From assembly GCF_901000735.1 (NCBI RefSeq), contig NC_081541.1, forward strand, positions 9,725,055 to 9,789,054: a stretch of 64,000 bases of DNA. Reading direction: 5' to 3'. Source of the DNA: Corylus avellana (taxonomy: Eukaryota > Streptophyta > Magnoliopsida > Fagales > Betulaceae). The notes beneath the pieces are model-generated. The model saw nothing but the letters and a program-made list of their open reading frames with translations. It was not told where the DNA came from and did no database searches. Of this stretch, positions 23,114 to 34,318 are shown piece by piece (the first letter of the stretch is position 1; each line of letters begins with the position of its first letter). The position numbers and the translations under genes were made by a program.

Positions 23114-24769
23114 TCAATGTTGGGTTCCCTTTAGATGACTAATGATTTCCATGCGGTAATCTTCATGCATAATCATCAACTGCTCTGCCACCTGCTTAAT
23201 TAGCAAGAATTCAATAGCATATATGGACAACAAATTCAAGCAGAAATACCTAAATATGAATCAAATAAAATATATATTAAAGTAATATAATACAAATTAA
23301 GAGACTATGTAGTTCTAAGAAAGAGAAGAAGTGGAGTCTGTGGAGGATGAGGAAGAGGAAGTAAAAGTTTAAAACAGATATAAGAGGAACATGATTTATC
23401 AAATATACCGAGTCGACTGTAAGCTTTAGTCCTCTGTAATATATGTATATTTTAGGCTCTTACCTTCTTCCAGCAAAGAAAATGAATAAAGTGAGAGTAG
23501 GAAGAGAAAAAATTAAAAAAGATAGGGAAGAGCCGAACTACAGAAGAGTTAAAGAAGCATTGATGAAGAAAATGTGAAAACGTGTCATGTCATATTTTTA
23601 AGATCAGAAAGACTAGGTGTTAAAATGCTCACAAGTGGTAAGGAATTACAATGCTTCAGGAAGGATTAGGAATGCTGCTCTTAAAGGAAAATTTTTGACT
23701 TCAGGTGGTAAGGAATTACAATGCTTCAGGAAGGATTAGGAATGCTGCTCTTAAAGGAAAATTTTTGACTTCAGGTAATTCTACAGTAAACAACATACTA
23801 TAGTAGACCTCAAGCTTCGAATAATTTTTGTCTAAAGTTTCCGTGATTTTCGGATCATGTTCCCTCATATTTTCAAACCGACACGACTTTTTTGACGTTC
23901 AAGTTAATTTTGAAGCTTATTTTCAAACTTCCTATTCATCTAACAACTTAGAAATCCATGCGTGGGCGGCCAAATTAGATTGACATGCGAAGGCGTACTA
24001 CATGCGCTCATTTGTTTTCAAGAATGTATCCTATAAATTTATGTTCTAAAGGTCAAGAAAAAGAAAAAGAAAAAGAGAGATAGATAGTCCTGTTATGTTC
24101 TAAAAATAAAAATTTGATAAGCATTTCGAGACATGATATATATGTGACTTCTTTTCGAGGCTTTCGAGATATACACATCAGATGCTCTCACTAAAAAAGA
24201 GAGAGATATTTAGCCAGAGAAACGCTCAATATATAATTACAATTTGATGGCAATGTCACTTCCAATTACTAATCCACCATAAATATCCAAATTAACGATA
24301 CCAAACTACAGGGGTTATGATGTGCCCGATAAAGGGAACATGCAATTAAGCATGCATGATGATACATGCATTACCTCTTCAATGCTACCATCCTCGATCT
24401 CCGTGTTGAAAGAGAATAGCATGCTCTCATGCAGCAAGTTCTCTAAATCTTCCACACAAAGCGGCCGCGCTGCAAATTAAGCCAAAGATCACGTTTATAT
24501 TACTTACTGTAACATGGATGATTGAATATATATGAGCGCAAAAGATATATATATAGACCTTTGGATTGCGAGAACCAGGAGGAGATGTCGGTGGCTAGCT
24601 GGTGGGATTTCTGGAGGGAGTCGTGGCCACCCCACTGGTTCTGGACTGCCATTTGGAGGCCGTTCCATCGGGAGAGAAGGAAGGATATCTCCTCCCCGAG
24701 AGATGAGATTGCCTCCGAACCCTTCTGACGAGTAGTATTACCAACGCGGTTTCCAGTGATGGAATCCAT
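23114..24769 (-). CDS. TSR2-like pre-rRNA processing protein, copy 2
   Basis: Exons 24769-24559, 24469-24375 and 23191-23114 give the same 127-codon protein as copy 1 apart from one Ala-to-Ser change early in exon 1 (QKGSEAIS). The WGG-type core RWNGLQMAVQNQWGG and the DGSIEEV/VAEQLM junction are intact. TSR2 proteins deliver eS26 to pre-40S particles in yeast; a matching nuclear/nucleolar role in plants is inferred. The 5' side faces the PPR gene at 26113, giving a divergent pair about 1.3 kb apart. The leader holds a GA microsatellite (about 24863-24878). This copy lies in gap-free sequence and is the better reference for the gene. Confidence 0.85.
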
Positions 24770-26112
24770 CTCGGAAATCTTTGGCTCCTGAAATCCTCCG
24801 GTAACCCTTTGCACCGCTCTGGCCTCGGCGTCTCCTCTCCTCCTCCTCCAGGGTCCAGAGAGGGAGAGAGAGAGAGAGGTGGATTTTGAGGATGTCAGGG
24901 AGAGAAATTGGGATCGGGTGAGAGAGTCTCGGGGGAGGTTAGAGAACTATTTCATGCCCCCCCGGCCCCCTGACACATATTTCCTGGTCCTTATTACATA
25001 TGGAGGCAACTATGAGTCTCCCACACGTGAGTTTCGGACATGTGTTGCTATTCAAAACGACACTATTCTTGATTTCAGACCCTATGTTTAGAGTCTTTCA
25101 CTAAATGAATAGTAACTTTTCTTTCAAATGAATAGTAACTTTCTTTTAGGCATTAAGAGTCATTATTCACATGTCGTTTTTTTTAGTGCCTACAAACATT
25201 AATATGTCATATCATACATCTTCTATTTCATTAAATTTACTTATTATTATTAGCTTAAAGTTTTGGAATAAGTGGTGATTTAACATCGTATAAGAGCTAA
25301 AGGTCTTGAGTTTGAACATTAACTCTATCATTTACCCAAATTTCAATAAAATATTTCATGTTCACGTGAATAAAAATATTAAAATATTTTATTAAATGAT
25401 TAAAATTATCTATTGCTATCGCTTAAGCTTGTTTTAAAAATAAGTGGGTGTAGAAAGGCCGATTCAGATCACATGCAATTCTTAGAATATTGCATGGGAT
25501 GTAATACCTTTTGTTTGTTTGTTTTTTTTTTTATTATGTTTATTTTAAAGGAATGATCCAAATTATTGAGAAGAAAAAACAAACATAAATATTTTGGCCC
25601 CTTGAACTAACAAGTACAATACTTAGATATATCAAACTATTATTTTATTGCATTTAAGCCTCTTGTTAAAATCGGTCTGTTCAGGATTGCTTTCCCTCAC
25701 TTTAATGGGAGTTTGAAATACCTTTATTTTTTAAAAAAATAAATAAAAAAGAGAGAAGGCCACCCAAAATAATGGCTTGGCCACCACATTTCCACCCTTT
25801 TTTTTATTTTATTATTATTATTTTTTTAAAGAAAGTATTTTTTATTGATTAATAAATATAAGAGGTAAATTTTATTTTTCAATCGTCAAAACCACCGTTT
25901 CATCGTGTTTTGGCCAGGAATAGTTGGGCGCCAGCCACCAAGGCAAAAGAGAGGAAAATGTATTGACCATGCAGTACCTATATATTGCGTTAATTTCATC
26001 TAAATCCCTAGAGAAGCTTTTATCCTTGTGTAAATAGACTATAGTGCGTTACATCTTCATGCCTCTTCAGCAACTTTGCCAACACCACCAACCATGACGA
26101 TAGTTGCCAACC

Positions 26113-28446
26113 ATGCCCTTCCTCACCCCCAACTCCCTCGCCGCACTGCTCGAATCAGCGGTCTCCACGCGCTCCGCTCTCCTCGGCCGCGCCGCCCATG
26201 CCCAAATCATCAAAACCCTCGACAACCCTCTCTCTTCCTTCCTCTCCAACCACCTGGTCAACATGTATTCCAAACTCGACCTCCCCGGCTCGGCCCAATT
26301 CGTCCTCTCGCTCACCCCGTCCCGCACCGTCGTCACCTGGACCGCCCTCATTGCCGGCTTTGTCCAAAACGGCCATTTTGTCTCTGCTCTTCTCCAGTTC
26401 TCCGACATGCTCCGTGAGTGTATTCGGCCCAATGACTTCACCTTCCCTTGCGCATTCAAGGCCTCGGCTTCGCTTCGCATGCCCGTTATGGGAAAACAGG
26501 TTCATGGGCTTGCGGTTAAGGACGGCCAGATACGTGATGTCTTTGTGGGGTGTAGTGCTTTTGATATGTACTCTAAAACAGGGCTGCGAGATGAGGCCCG
26601 GAAGCTGTTTGAAGAAATGCCCGAAAGAAACATTGTGACATGGAATGCGTATATTTCAAATGCGGTGCTTGATGGGCGACCGCGAAATGCAGTTGATTCG
26701 TTTATTGAGTTTCTGCGGGTGGGTGGGGAGCCAGATTCGATAACGTTCTGTGCATTTCTTAATGCGTGTTCTGATGCTTCGTATTTGGAGCCTGGGAGAC
26801 AATTGCATGGGCTTGTAATTCGAAGTGGTTTTGAGGCAGATGTGTCGGTCTCGAATGGGTTTATTGATTTCTATGGGAAGTGTAGGGAGATTGGCTCATC
26901 TGAGATGGTTTTTTATAAAATGGGTCAGCGGAACGATGTTTCTTGGTGTTCTATGGTGACTGCACATGTACAAAATGATGAGGAGGAGAAGGCTTGTATG
27001 GTCTTCTTGCAATCTAGGGAAGAAGGCATTGAGCCGACAGATTTTATTGTTTCAAGTGTTCTGAGTGCTTGTGCTGCGTTTTCAGGACTTGAATTAGGTA
27101 GGTCAGTTCATGCTCTTGCTGTAAAGGCATGCGTGGAGGGGAATATCTTTGTTGGGAGTGCAATAGTTGACATGTATGGTAAGTGTGGAAATATAAATGA
27201 TGCGAAGCAAGCCTTTCATGAGATGCCTAAGAGGAACTTAATCACTTGGAATGCGATGTTAGGTGGGTATGCGCACCAAGGGCATGCAGACATGGCTTTG
27301 GCATTGTTGGAGGAGATGACATTTGGTAGCAATGAGGTGGTGCCAAATTATGTGACTTTAGTTTGTGTATTATCGGCTTGTAGCAGGGCAGGGGCAGTGA
27401 AAATGGGCATGGAGATTTTTGAGTCAATGAGAGTGAAATATGGGATTGAACCAGGGGTAGAGCATTATGCGTGTGTAGTGGACTTGTTAGGGCGAGCTGG
27501 GATGGTAGAGCGTGCGTATGAGTTCATAAAGAAACTGCCAATTCCTCCAACAACATCAATTTGGGGGGCTCTTTTAGGGGCTTGTAGAGTATATGGGAAG
27601 CCAGAACTGGGGAAGATTGCTGCTGATAACTTATTTGAACTCGATCCAAAAGACTCTGGCAATCATGTGGTGCTTTCAAATATGTTTGCAGCTGCTGGCA
27701 TGTAATAACATTTTTTTTAAAAAAAAACATAGCTAATCATGTCTTTTCATACTTACATTTTCAAGAAGTTCCCCAAGTTGGATTCATCAAATTCACTTCT
27801 ATGAATTCCTTGGGCAATGTACAGCTACAACTAAATGGCAATGCATTGGTTTTATAATTTCATCATACTAATAATAAGATTGAACTAGCAACTAGAGAGA
27901 CATTGTTTTGCTTTTGCTTCTGCATGCATGTGTTTGTGTGTATGTTTTCTTACTTTCTTGTTTTTCCTCCAATTTGGCAGGTGGGAAGAAGCCACTATTG
28001 TGAGAAAGGAGATGAAGGATGTCGGTATCAAAAAGGGTGCAGGCTGCAGTTGGATATCTGTAAAGAATTCAGTCCACGTCTTCCAAGCAAAGGATAGTTC
28101 CCATGAGAGGAACTCAGAGATTCAGGCAATGCTAGCTAAGCTAAGGAGGGAGATGAAAGAAGCTGGCTATGTACCTGATACCAAATTCGCTCTCCATGAT
28201 TTAGAAGAGGAAGAGAAAATATCAGAAGTTTGGTACCACAGCGAGAAGATTGCCCTTGCCTATGGCCTCATAACTATCCCTCCTGGATTGCCTATAAGGA
28301 TCATAAAAAATCTTAGGATTTGTGGAGACTGCCATAGTGCCATCAAGTTTATCTCAGGCATTGTTGGTAGAGAAATTGTTGTAAGAGATAACAGTCGGTT
28401 TCATCGCTTTAAGGATGGTCAGTGCTCTTGTAGAGATTATTGGTGA
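26113..28446 (+). CDS. LOI1: DYW-type PPR RNA-editing factor, LOI1/MEF11-like
   Basis: Two exons, 26113-27701 and 27981-28446, give 684 aa, the length I recall for Arabidopsis LOI1/MEF11 (At4g14850). The start is the first in-frame ATG; another ATG at 26094 is out of frame. PLS-class PPR repeats fill most of the protein, followed by E/E+ motifs and a complete DYW deaminase domain: HSE at 616-618, CGDC at 644-647, a CSC cluster and the terminal DYW. These are the zinc and catalytic residues of C-to-U editing. MEF11 edits mitochondrial transcripts (cox3, nad4, ccb203 in Arabidopsis) and its loss alters isoprenoid-inhibitor sensitivity. The 279 bp intron (27702-27980) splits the codon where Arabidopsis has Arg; here the junction reads Met. 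Without splicing, a stop follows at once and removes the DYW domain. Organelle targeting is not obvious from the first residues. Confidence 0.93.
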
Positions 28447-29083
28447 TGACTCAACATTCTTAACGATTTCTCATGGTACAGAGCCTTCTAACAAAAAATA
28501 TTGTAATTCTTTTTATAAAAGACGTATCTTTTATATTTTAGTTAAATTATTGGAGGACAAGAAATGATGTGGGTTGATGGATACTGACATAACAATTTAG
28601 CTTAGTAATACGAAGTGAGATGGAAGTATAGTATATAACAATATTCGTTAATGAAAAATGTTGGACACTATACCCAAGTAGCCTATTATTAGCCTTTGAT
28701 TTTTTTTTAACGAATACTGTTACATTAGTATAGTGAAATATGATAAGATAAGGTGCATTTTAGAATTACCGATTAATTTATGAGATACTTGCATTTTAGA
28801 ATTTCTGATTAATTTATGAGATACGTGTTGATTGACACTTGCATTTCAAAGCTCACCTACCTAGGTGCACAACTCAGGAGTAAATAAAACTGTAGTTTGC
28901 ATTGTAGAGAATGAGCAGCTTGGACCGCTTGGTAGCAGTCGCAAAATCTTGGCTTGCCACAACTCTTTGACTACGACCCCAGCCAATGAAACCTGAAGCT
29001 AATCTGTTCTCAAGGCCTCTATATAAAATTCCCATTTGCAGAGCCAAGTGGTGGAAGCAGCGAAACAAATAGCAGAGCAGAAA
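28447..29083. other. Intergenic between the PPR and VOC genes
   Basis: Holds a small foldback element (28625-28734) and a near-perfect tandem pair (about 28762-28828, core GATTAATTTATGAGATAC). The last 200 bp are the promoter and leader of the VOC gene. Confidence 0.6.
28625..28734. mobile_element. Small foldback element (MITE-like)
   Basis: Terminal inverted arms of about 27 bp (AGTATAGTATATAACAATAT... and its inverted partner ending ATTAGTATAGT) enclose about 55 bp. No target-site duplication could be assigned with certainty, so the superfamily is open. Confidence 0.55.
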
Positions 29084-29936
29084 ATGGCAGCATCAGTGGC
29101 CAAAGGAGTGTCCCTCAACCACATATCCAGAGAATCCTCGGACATCAGGCGTCTCGCCAACTTCTACAAAGAGGTCCTCCGCCGTAACTCGTAACCCAAA
29201 AACCTTTTTCTTTTTTTTTATTTTATTTTTTAATTTTTTTCTGAAACCTTTGTTTCATTCGTCGGATTGTGCAGATTTTTGGGTTTGATGAGATAGAGAG
29301 CCCCGAATTCGGGGAGTTTAAGGTCATATGGTTGAATCTGGCTTCAGCTTTCCAACTCCATCTCATAGAGAGGAACCCCAGCACGAAGCTTCCCGAAGGT
29401 CCCTGGAGCGCCACGGCACCCGTCGCTGACCCCAGTCATCTCCCCAGAGGTCACCATATCTGCTTCTCCGTCTCCAATTTCGACTCTTTTGTGCGAAATC
29501 TTCAGGTACCCACCTTTCTCTTAATTTCTTCTTATACCCCTTTTGTTTAATTCATTTCAATTTGATTAAATTCAAGAAAAATAAGATTACAAGTGTGTGG
29601 GGAGCATTTGTTAATGGCTAAGACCGATGTTGATGCTGCAAACAAAAAGGAGAGGTTGAGAAACCTGACCAACTGTGTGTTTGGAGAGTTGGGAAGGTGG
29701 TCAAGATAATTGTATAGATTGCAAATGCCTTCATTTCTGGGAAGCTAAAAGCAAAAATGTGTCATGGGACACCAATCATATTGCTAAGTTTATGGCCTAT
29801 TATGGTGAGAGTGTGAATAGGGTATAAATCTGTTCTTTGATTGAGCCTTCTTTGGGACCTTAGGAAATGTGTGTTGGACATGTTAGTACCTTTGCTTCAC
29901 TGTCAAAAAACTCAAAACCTATTTTTTCCCAAAATC

Positions 29937-29971
<35 letters not shown>

Positions 29972-30390
29972 TTAGTACTTTTTGGTTCTGCTTTAGATTT
30001 TGCATATGGTTGAAAATGAACAATGGCTGGAAATGCTGGAAAATTTAGCTAATGTTTTGGGAGATGTCTGCCACCTCTATTAATTAACGATTAGACACGA
30101 ATGGCATGTTTGTTTATTGTATGATTGTGGTAGGTATTACTGGCTAAATGTAAGTTGGGTTCGCAGGAAAAAGGTATTCAGATTTTTGAGAGGTCTCTTC
30201 CTAATCGGAAGGTTAAGCAAATCTTCTTCTTTGATCCCGATGGTAAGCTCTTATAACAACAGTCTGCTCATCGATCCCTATCATACAACATAATTACATA
30301 TCAAAAATTTTGAATTATAAAAAAATGAATGTATTTGGAAAATGTGCAGGGAATGGATTGGAGGTTGCAAGTCTGGCTCCAAAGGAATAA
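29084..30390 (+). CDS. Glyoxalase I-like VOC superfamily protein
   Basis: Four exons: 29084-29173, 29275-29505, 30167-30242 and 30350-30390, giving 145 aa. The fold signature is clear: LNHISRESSD strand at the start (metal His 13), FYKE-FGFDEIESPEF, a GHHICFSV strand in the second half, then FFFDPDGNGLEVASLAPKE carrying the usual late Glu. It looks like the single-domain plant lactoylglutathione lyase-like proteins; true glyoxalase I activity is not shown, and some relatives have other substrates. No signal or transit peptide is seen, so it is probably cytosolic. The first donor (GAG|GTCCTC) is weak beyond GT but is the only one that keeps phase with the strong acceptor at 29274. Intron 2 holds a GA microsatellite. 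Confidence 0.87.
29940..29969. repeat. (GA)n microsatellite
   Basis: Fifteen uninterrupted GA dinucleotides in intron 2 of the VOC gene. Confidence 0.95.
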
Positions 30391-30987
30391 ATATGCTGCA
30401 AAGGACAATAAGCTATGATATTGGATATGTGCCTCTATTAATTTCCTTACCTTTTTCTAGCATGGCCAATATCAAGTACCTGAATCCTGATCATGTGTTA
30501 TTGAAATGCTGTAATAATCATAATATGCTGCAGTCATGGAACATGTTATCCATTGGATTTCTGACCAAAAAATAAATAGTAAAGCTTTGCATGGGAATGG
30601 AATTTTGTCAAGGAATTCCATTTTCTTGGACAGATATCCATTCTGTGAGGAAAATGGTAGTGAATCTAGTGACAGTAATACGCACTCGTCCTTTTAAATG
30701 AGCAATGAATGCATCAGGCGCAGGTGATAGTAACAGGATACTTTCCATTTCCTTTGAAATGGAGAGGATCCTATTCCCCTTTACATAGAATGCAAACCGA
30801 TGAGATCCAAGTATATGTATAGTTCAATCAATGAGCAGCTGCATGCGACTATTGCTAGTACCCTTCTATCCCTCAAATCTTTCGAAGGGAAAAGAAAAAG
30901 AAAATTGAGAAGGCGACTCCCATTTCAATCTTGACGGGCGTTTGGATATGGTAATCTTTTAGGATTTTTTGGAATCTTAAAGATTAC

Positions 30988-31010
30988 TTCTCCCTTTATA
31001 TTGCAAGTAA

Positions 31011-31043
<33 letters not shown>

Positions 31044-31308
31044 GACATGTCCATACATGAGGGAGGACAAGAGATTCGAACTAATGACCTCCGCTTTATA
31101 AAGCGTGATCACCAACCAATTGAGCTACCCTTCAGAGTCTAGACTTGTTTTATAGTAAAAACATGAAAATTATATGGATGATATAGATAAACTTCTTGTT
31201 AATAGGTCACAATTCTCCCTTTATATTGTAAGTAACAAGATTAAATTCACGTTCTAGACTTGTTTCTTGTTTCATAGTAAAAATATGAAAATTGTATGGC
31301 TGATATAA
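30988..31308. repeat. About 100 bp direct duplication, first copy interrupted by a SINE
   Basis: A segment starting CTCCCTTTATATTG and ending near TGAAAATT..TATGG..GATATA occurs twice: 30988-31187, broken by the SINE, and about 31211-31308, uninterrupted. The uninterrupted copy keeps about 10 bp lost at the SINE insertion point. The duplication therefore probably predates the SINE. Confidence 0.75.
31018..31137 (-). mobile_element. tRNA-derived SINE, short family, copy B
   Basis: Same family as 9096-9211. On the minus strand it has an A-box (TAGCTCAATTGG), a B-box (AGTTCGAATCT) and a pyrimidine/GGACATGTC 3' end before a long A-tail, seen as T23 or more on the plus strand. The long, pure tail suggests a young copy. 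Confidence 0.8.
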
Positions 31309-31551
31309 GGCAAAATGCATAATTAGGATATTTTAAGAAGAATAAATAATTTCAAGATGCATAAGAATAAATCAAACAAGAAATCTATTTTTTTTAAAAA
31401 AATTCTATCAGATTCCAACCAGTCTTATCATGTGGATAGTCACATTTCTCGGAATTCAGATTTAGGCATCACATTTCCAAGAATGTAGATGAGATGCAAG
31501 GGGTGAATATTAAATCAAATGACAATTTTTAATTAACTACTATAGAGATAA

Positions 31552-31754
31552 GGATTCGGCATACATGTTGGTATTAAATTAACAGCATGTATGTTGTAGT
31601 TTAATCAATGGTCAAGATTGAATCTCTCAAAATTTTTCTTCATTTTCTCTCTTCTATTAAAAGATTCTAAAAATATGTCTATTTTAAAATTCAATCTTAA
31701 CCGTTGATTAAATTACAACATATTTATTTTAATAGCAGCATATAAGCTGGATCC
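31552..31754. mobile_element. Foldback MITE, copy 1
   Basis: Inverted arms: left GGATTCGGCATACATG and right, read inverted, GGATCCAGCTTATATG. Both arms continue through TTTAATCAA and GATTGAA-type motifs for about 70 bp. No coding capacity. TAA lies next to the left arm, and again a few bases beyond the right arm, so a PIF/Harbinger origin is possible but not established. Confidence 0.65.
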
Positions 31755-31792
31755 CCTAAAGAGGAGGGAATAAATATTTGAGCATTTGAGTA

Positions 31793-31931
31793 GATCCAGC
31801 TTACATGCTGTTATTTTTAATAACAACATGCGGTTAGAAGAGAGAAAATAAAGAAAGATTTTGAGATATTCAATCTTAATCATTGATTAAACTACAATAT
31901 TATTTTAATAATAGCATGTAAGCCGGGTCTT
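31793..31931. mobile_element. Foldback MITE, copy 2 (deleted form)
   Basis: Same family as the element 40 bp to its left. The left arm begins GATCCAGCTTACATGCTG and the right arm, inverted, GACCCGGCTTACATGCTA. The left half is shortened. The pair lies just upstream of the LEA gene promoter. Confidence 0.6.
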
Positions 31932-32027
31932 TTAAGTATTCCAAATGGAAAAAGAAAGACAACCGAAAAATTAAAATAAAAAACAGAGAGAAGTGATTGA
32001 CTCAGCGGAGAGGAGAGCTAAGAAGTT

Positions 32028-32036
32028 GCCACGTGT
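32028..32036 (+). promoter_or_regulatory. G-box/ABRE upstream of the LEA gene
   Basis: GCCACGTGT contains the CACGTG core bound by bZIP ABF/ABI5 factors. Two more GCCACGT motifs follow at about 32131-32137 and 32148-32154, and a TATA-like ACATATAT lies near 32183. Several ABREs in this position fit abscisic-acid and seed-maturation control of an SMP-type LEA gene. Binding is inferred. Confidence 0.6.
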
Positions 32037-32259
32037 ATTGCAAGAGTAGGGCTAATCTAATCCGTCCCACCACGGCTATCCAGCTGCCATTTGTACCGCT
32101 GTACACCAACTCTGTCGTACTCCTTCAATTGCCACGTCTCCAAAATGCCACGTTGCAACTCCCTTCCAAACTTCCATAATCTCTACATATATCTTTTCTT
32201 AATGTCCCCAAGTTACCACCAACTCGCAGACTTTTCCAAGTTCTTGAAGATCATCCAAG

Positions 32260-33221
32260 ATGAGCAAGGAACAGCCACGGAGGCCTCTAGATGAGACGGA
32301 AGAACCCATCAACTACGGCGACGTTTTCAACGTCTCAGGCGAGCTCTCGTCCAAGCCCATTGCACCGCAGGACGCCGCCATGATGCAGACCGCTGAGAAC
32401 ATGGTGCTCGGACAGACCCAGAAGGGCGGACCGGCCGCTGTCATGCAAGCCGCCGCGACTCGAAACGAGAGAGCCGGTCTTGTCGGTCACCGCGAGTTTA
32501 GTGACGTCGCCGGAGACCAAGGCGTCAATGTTACACAGATCGATTCCCCTGGCAGACGCACAATCACCGAATCAGTTGCTGGACAAGTAAAATTTTTTAG
32601 ATAAATATATTGAAGTTAAACCACCGTGTTTTACGCGCGTGTATATAATGTATTAATGTATTATTTTGGGTAGGTTGTTAGGAGGTATGTGCAACCAGCA
32701 CCGGTGGAACAAACGGCGGTTGAGGTTATCCAACAGAGCGCAATAACTATAGGGGAAGCACTGGAAGCCAGTGCACAGTCAGCAGGAAACAAGGCGGTGG
32801 ATCAGAGTGACGCGTCGGCAATTCAAGCTGCAGAGATAAGAGCAACGGGTACTAATGCCATTACCCCTGGTGGGCTCGCCGCCACGGCTCAGTCGGCAGC
32901 GACTTACAATGCCCGATTTGATCGGGATGAAGATAAGATTAAGCTCCGCGATGTTTTGACGGTAAACCTATAAGCTGTCTATACTTTTGCTCCACACACA
33001 CATATATATATATATATACTGAATTAATTTGTGAGTGGACGTTGGAAATATGGCAGGGAGCAACGACGAAGTTGCCGGCGGACAAGGCAGCGACTCGGCA
33101 GGATGCGGAAGGAGTGGTGAACGCCGAGCTAAGGAACAATCCGATTCAGGCGACTCATCCGGGCGGAGTGGCGGCGTCGGTGTCGGCAGCTGCTAGGCTC
33201 AACGAGAACGTAAATGTTTGA
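32260..33221 (+). CDS. Seed maturation protein (SMP/D-34 family LEA)
   Basis: Three exons: 32260-32586, 32674-32961 and 33057-33221. All phase 0, 259 aa. Each exon carries one SMP-type repeat rich in Ala, Gln, Thr and Gly (for example PIAPQDAAMMQTAEN, then GNKAVDQSDASAIQAAEIRA, then PADKAATRQDAEGVVNAEL). There is no signal peptide and no Cys-rich domain. These hydrophilic LEA proteins accumulate in maturing seeds and protect cell contents during drying. The relatives I recall are the Arabidopsis RAB28 and ECP31-type proteins; the exact orthologue is undecided, so no symbol is given. Upstream ABRE motifs support seed/ABA expression. A broken copy lies 2.3 kb downstream in the same orientation, so the gene was once tandemly duplicated. 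Confidence 0.92.
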
Positions 33222-33692
33222 TCAGGTTGAAATTTAGGCCCCCCGGAGTGTTATTTCCAATACTTGGACAATAAAAGTTGCAGTGAAATCCCGTGTGTAT
33301 GCAGTTAACTATTATGGTTCTGTAATTATGGTGTTCAATGTATGTGTTTCTTTGACATTAATATCGGTGTTATCTTCTGAAGTGCCTGATGTGTTATGGA
33401 AATTATATATGTTCCAACACTTAAACGTATGATAAAAAAGTAAAAAAGACGATTACGATTGACCCAACCCGTGGCAAAGCACATGCTGTTCGTTTTCAAT
33501 TTTTGCTTTCATACCACTTTACTTTTCAACGGTTTGAAATTAGCGTAAATGAATGCGGTGTTTTCACGTAAAGCAGATATCTTAAGATAATGCCATCTAT
33601 TTTCGAAGCGCGCGCTTATCTTTATCTTTTGGTTTGTGTTTAGGGTTTTACTTGAAGGAGGATATTATTGAATTCTTTCTTCCTTGAGATTC

Positions 33693-33893
33693 TCTACTAG
33701 TACCATCATGAGGAAGGATGGACGGTATCTTACTACTTTCAATAAAAGTAACATATCATCAAAAAATATCATGGAAAAATCAAAAAATATCAGAGTCTAC
33801 TGGTACTATCAGGAAGGATGGACGGTCAAATCTTACTACTTTCAATTAAAGTAAAACATATCATCTAAAACTATCATGGAAAGATCTTACTTT
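33693..33893. repeat. About 100 bp diverged tandem duplication
   Basis: Two copies begin CTACTAGTACCATCATGAGG and CTACTGGTACTATCAGG, then share GGAAGGATGGACGGT, TCTTACTACTTTCAAT, AACATATCATC and TATCATGGAAA motifs. They differ by small indels. Confidence 0.75.
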
Positions 33894-34077
33894 TACGACT
33901 TTCAATAAAACTACTTGGATCTTATGAAAAAGAAAATTATCCTTTGAGGCTGCCATCATTCGAAGGCAACACTAGCCTCCTTCACGTGAGAAAAGTACGA
34001 ACTGTTGGCTTAGAGATGTAGAAGTGTGAGAACTGCGAGTACAAGAAGTAAATGTGTTTTCAATGAGCCCAAATTGC

Positions 34078-34148
34078 NNNNNNNNNNNNNNNNNNNNNNN
34101 NNNNNNNNNNNNNNNNNNNNNNNNNNNNNNNNNNNNNNNNNNNNNNNN
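34078..34148. other. Assembly gap, 71 N
   Basis: A run of 71 N. The odd size suggests an estimated gap rather than a join of unknown length. Confidence 0.95.
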
Positions 34149-34318
34149 GGAGGCCATCAACTTCCATGTATCTAGTAGTTAATTTGCAATTGAATGGATA
34201 TAGTTTAATGGTTGAAGATGGCTGTCATTTCTCTTGAATAGGGAATAGAATTCTCTTTAGTTCATTATCATGCACCGGAGAATATCCAGTGGCTGAGATT
34301 TTTTTTTAGAAATCCTAC

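Larger units (their letters stand above)
21743..25953. repeat. Duplicated 4.2 kb block, copy 2 (the anchored copy)
   Basis: Matches 11001-15216 over its whole length but continues without a gap into unique sequence at both ends, so this is likely the true locus. It contains tRNA-Gly and a TSR2-like gene. A 70 bp unit is tandemly doubled here (23635-23704 and 23705-23774) but single in copy 1. Confidence 0.9.
30391..32027. other. Intergenic, with SINE and MITE insertions
   Basis: No gene supported. It contains a split 100 bp direct duplication (30988-31308) interrupted by a SINE, and two related foldback elements (31552-31754 and 31793-31931). Their right edge lies about 100 bp from the LEA promoter elements. 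Confidence 0.6.
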
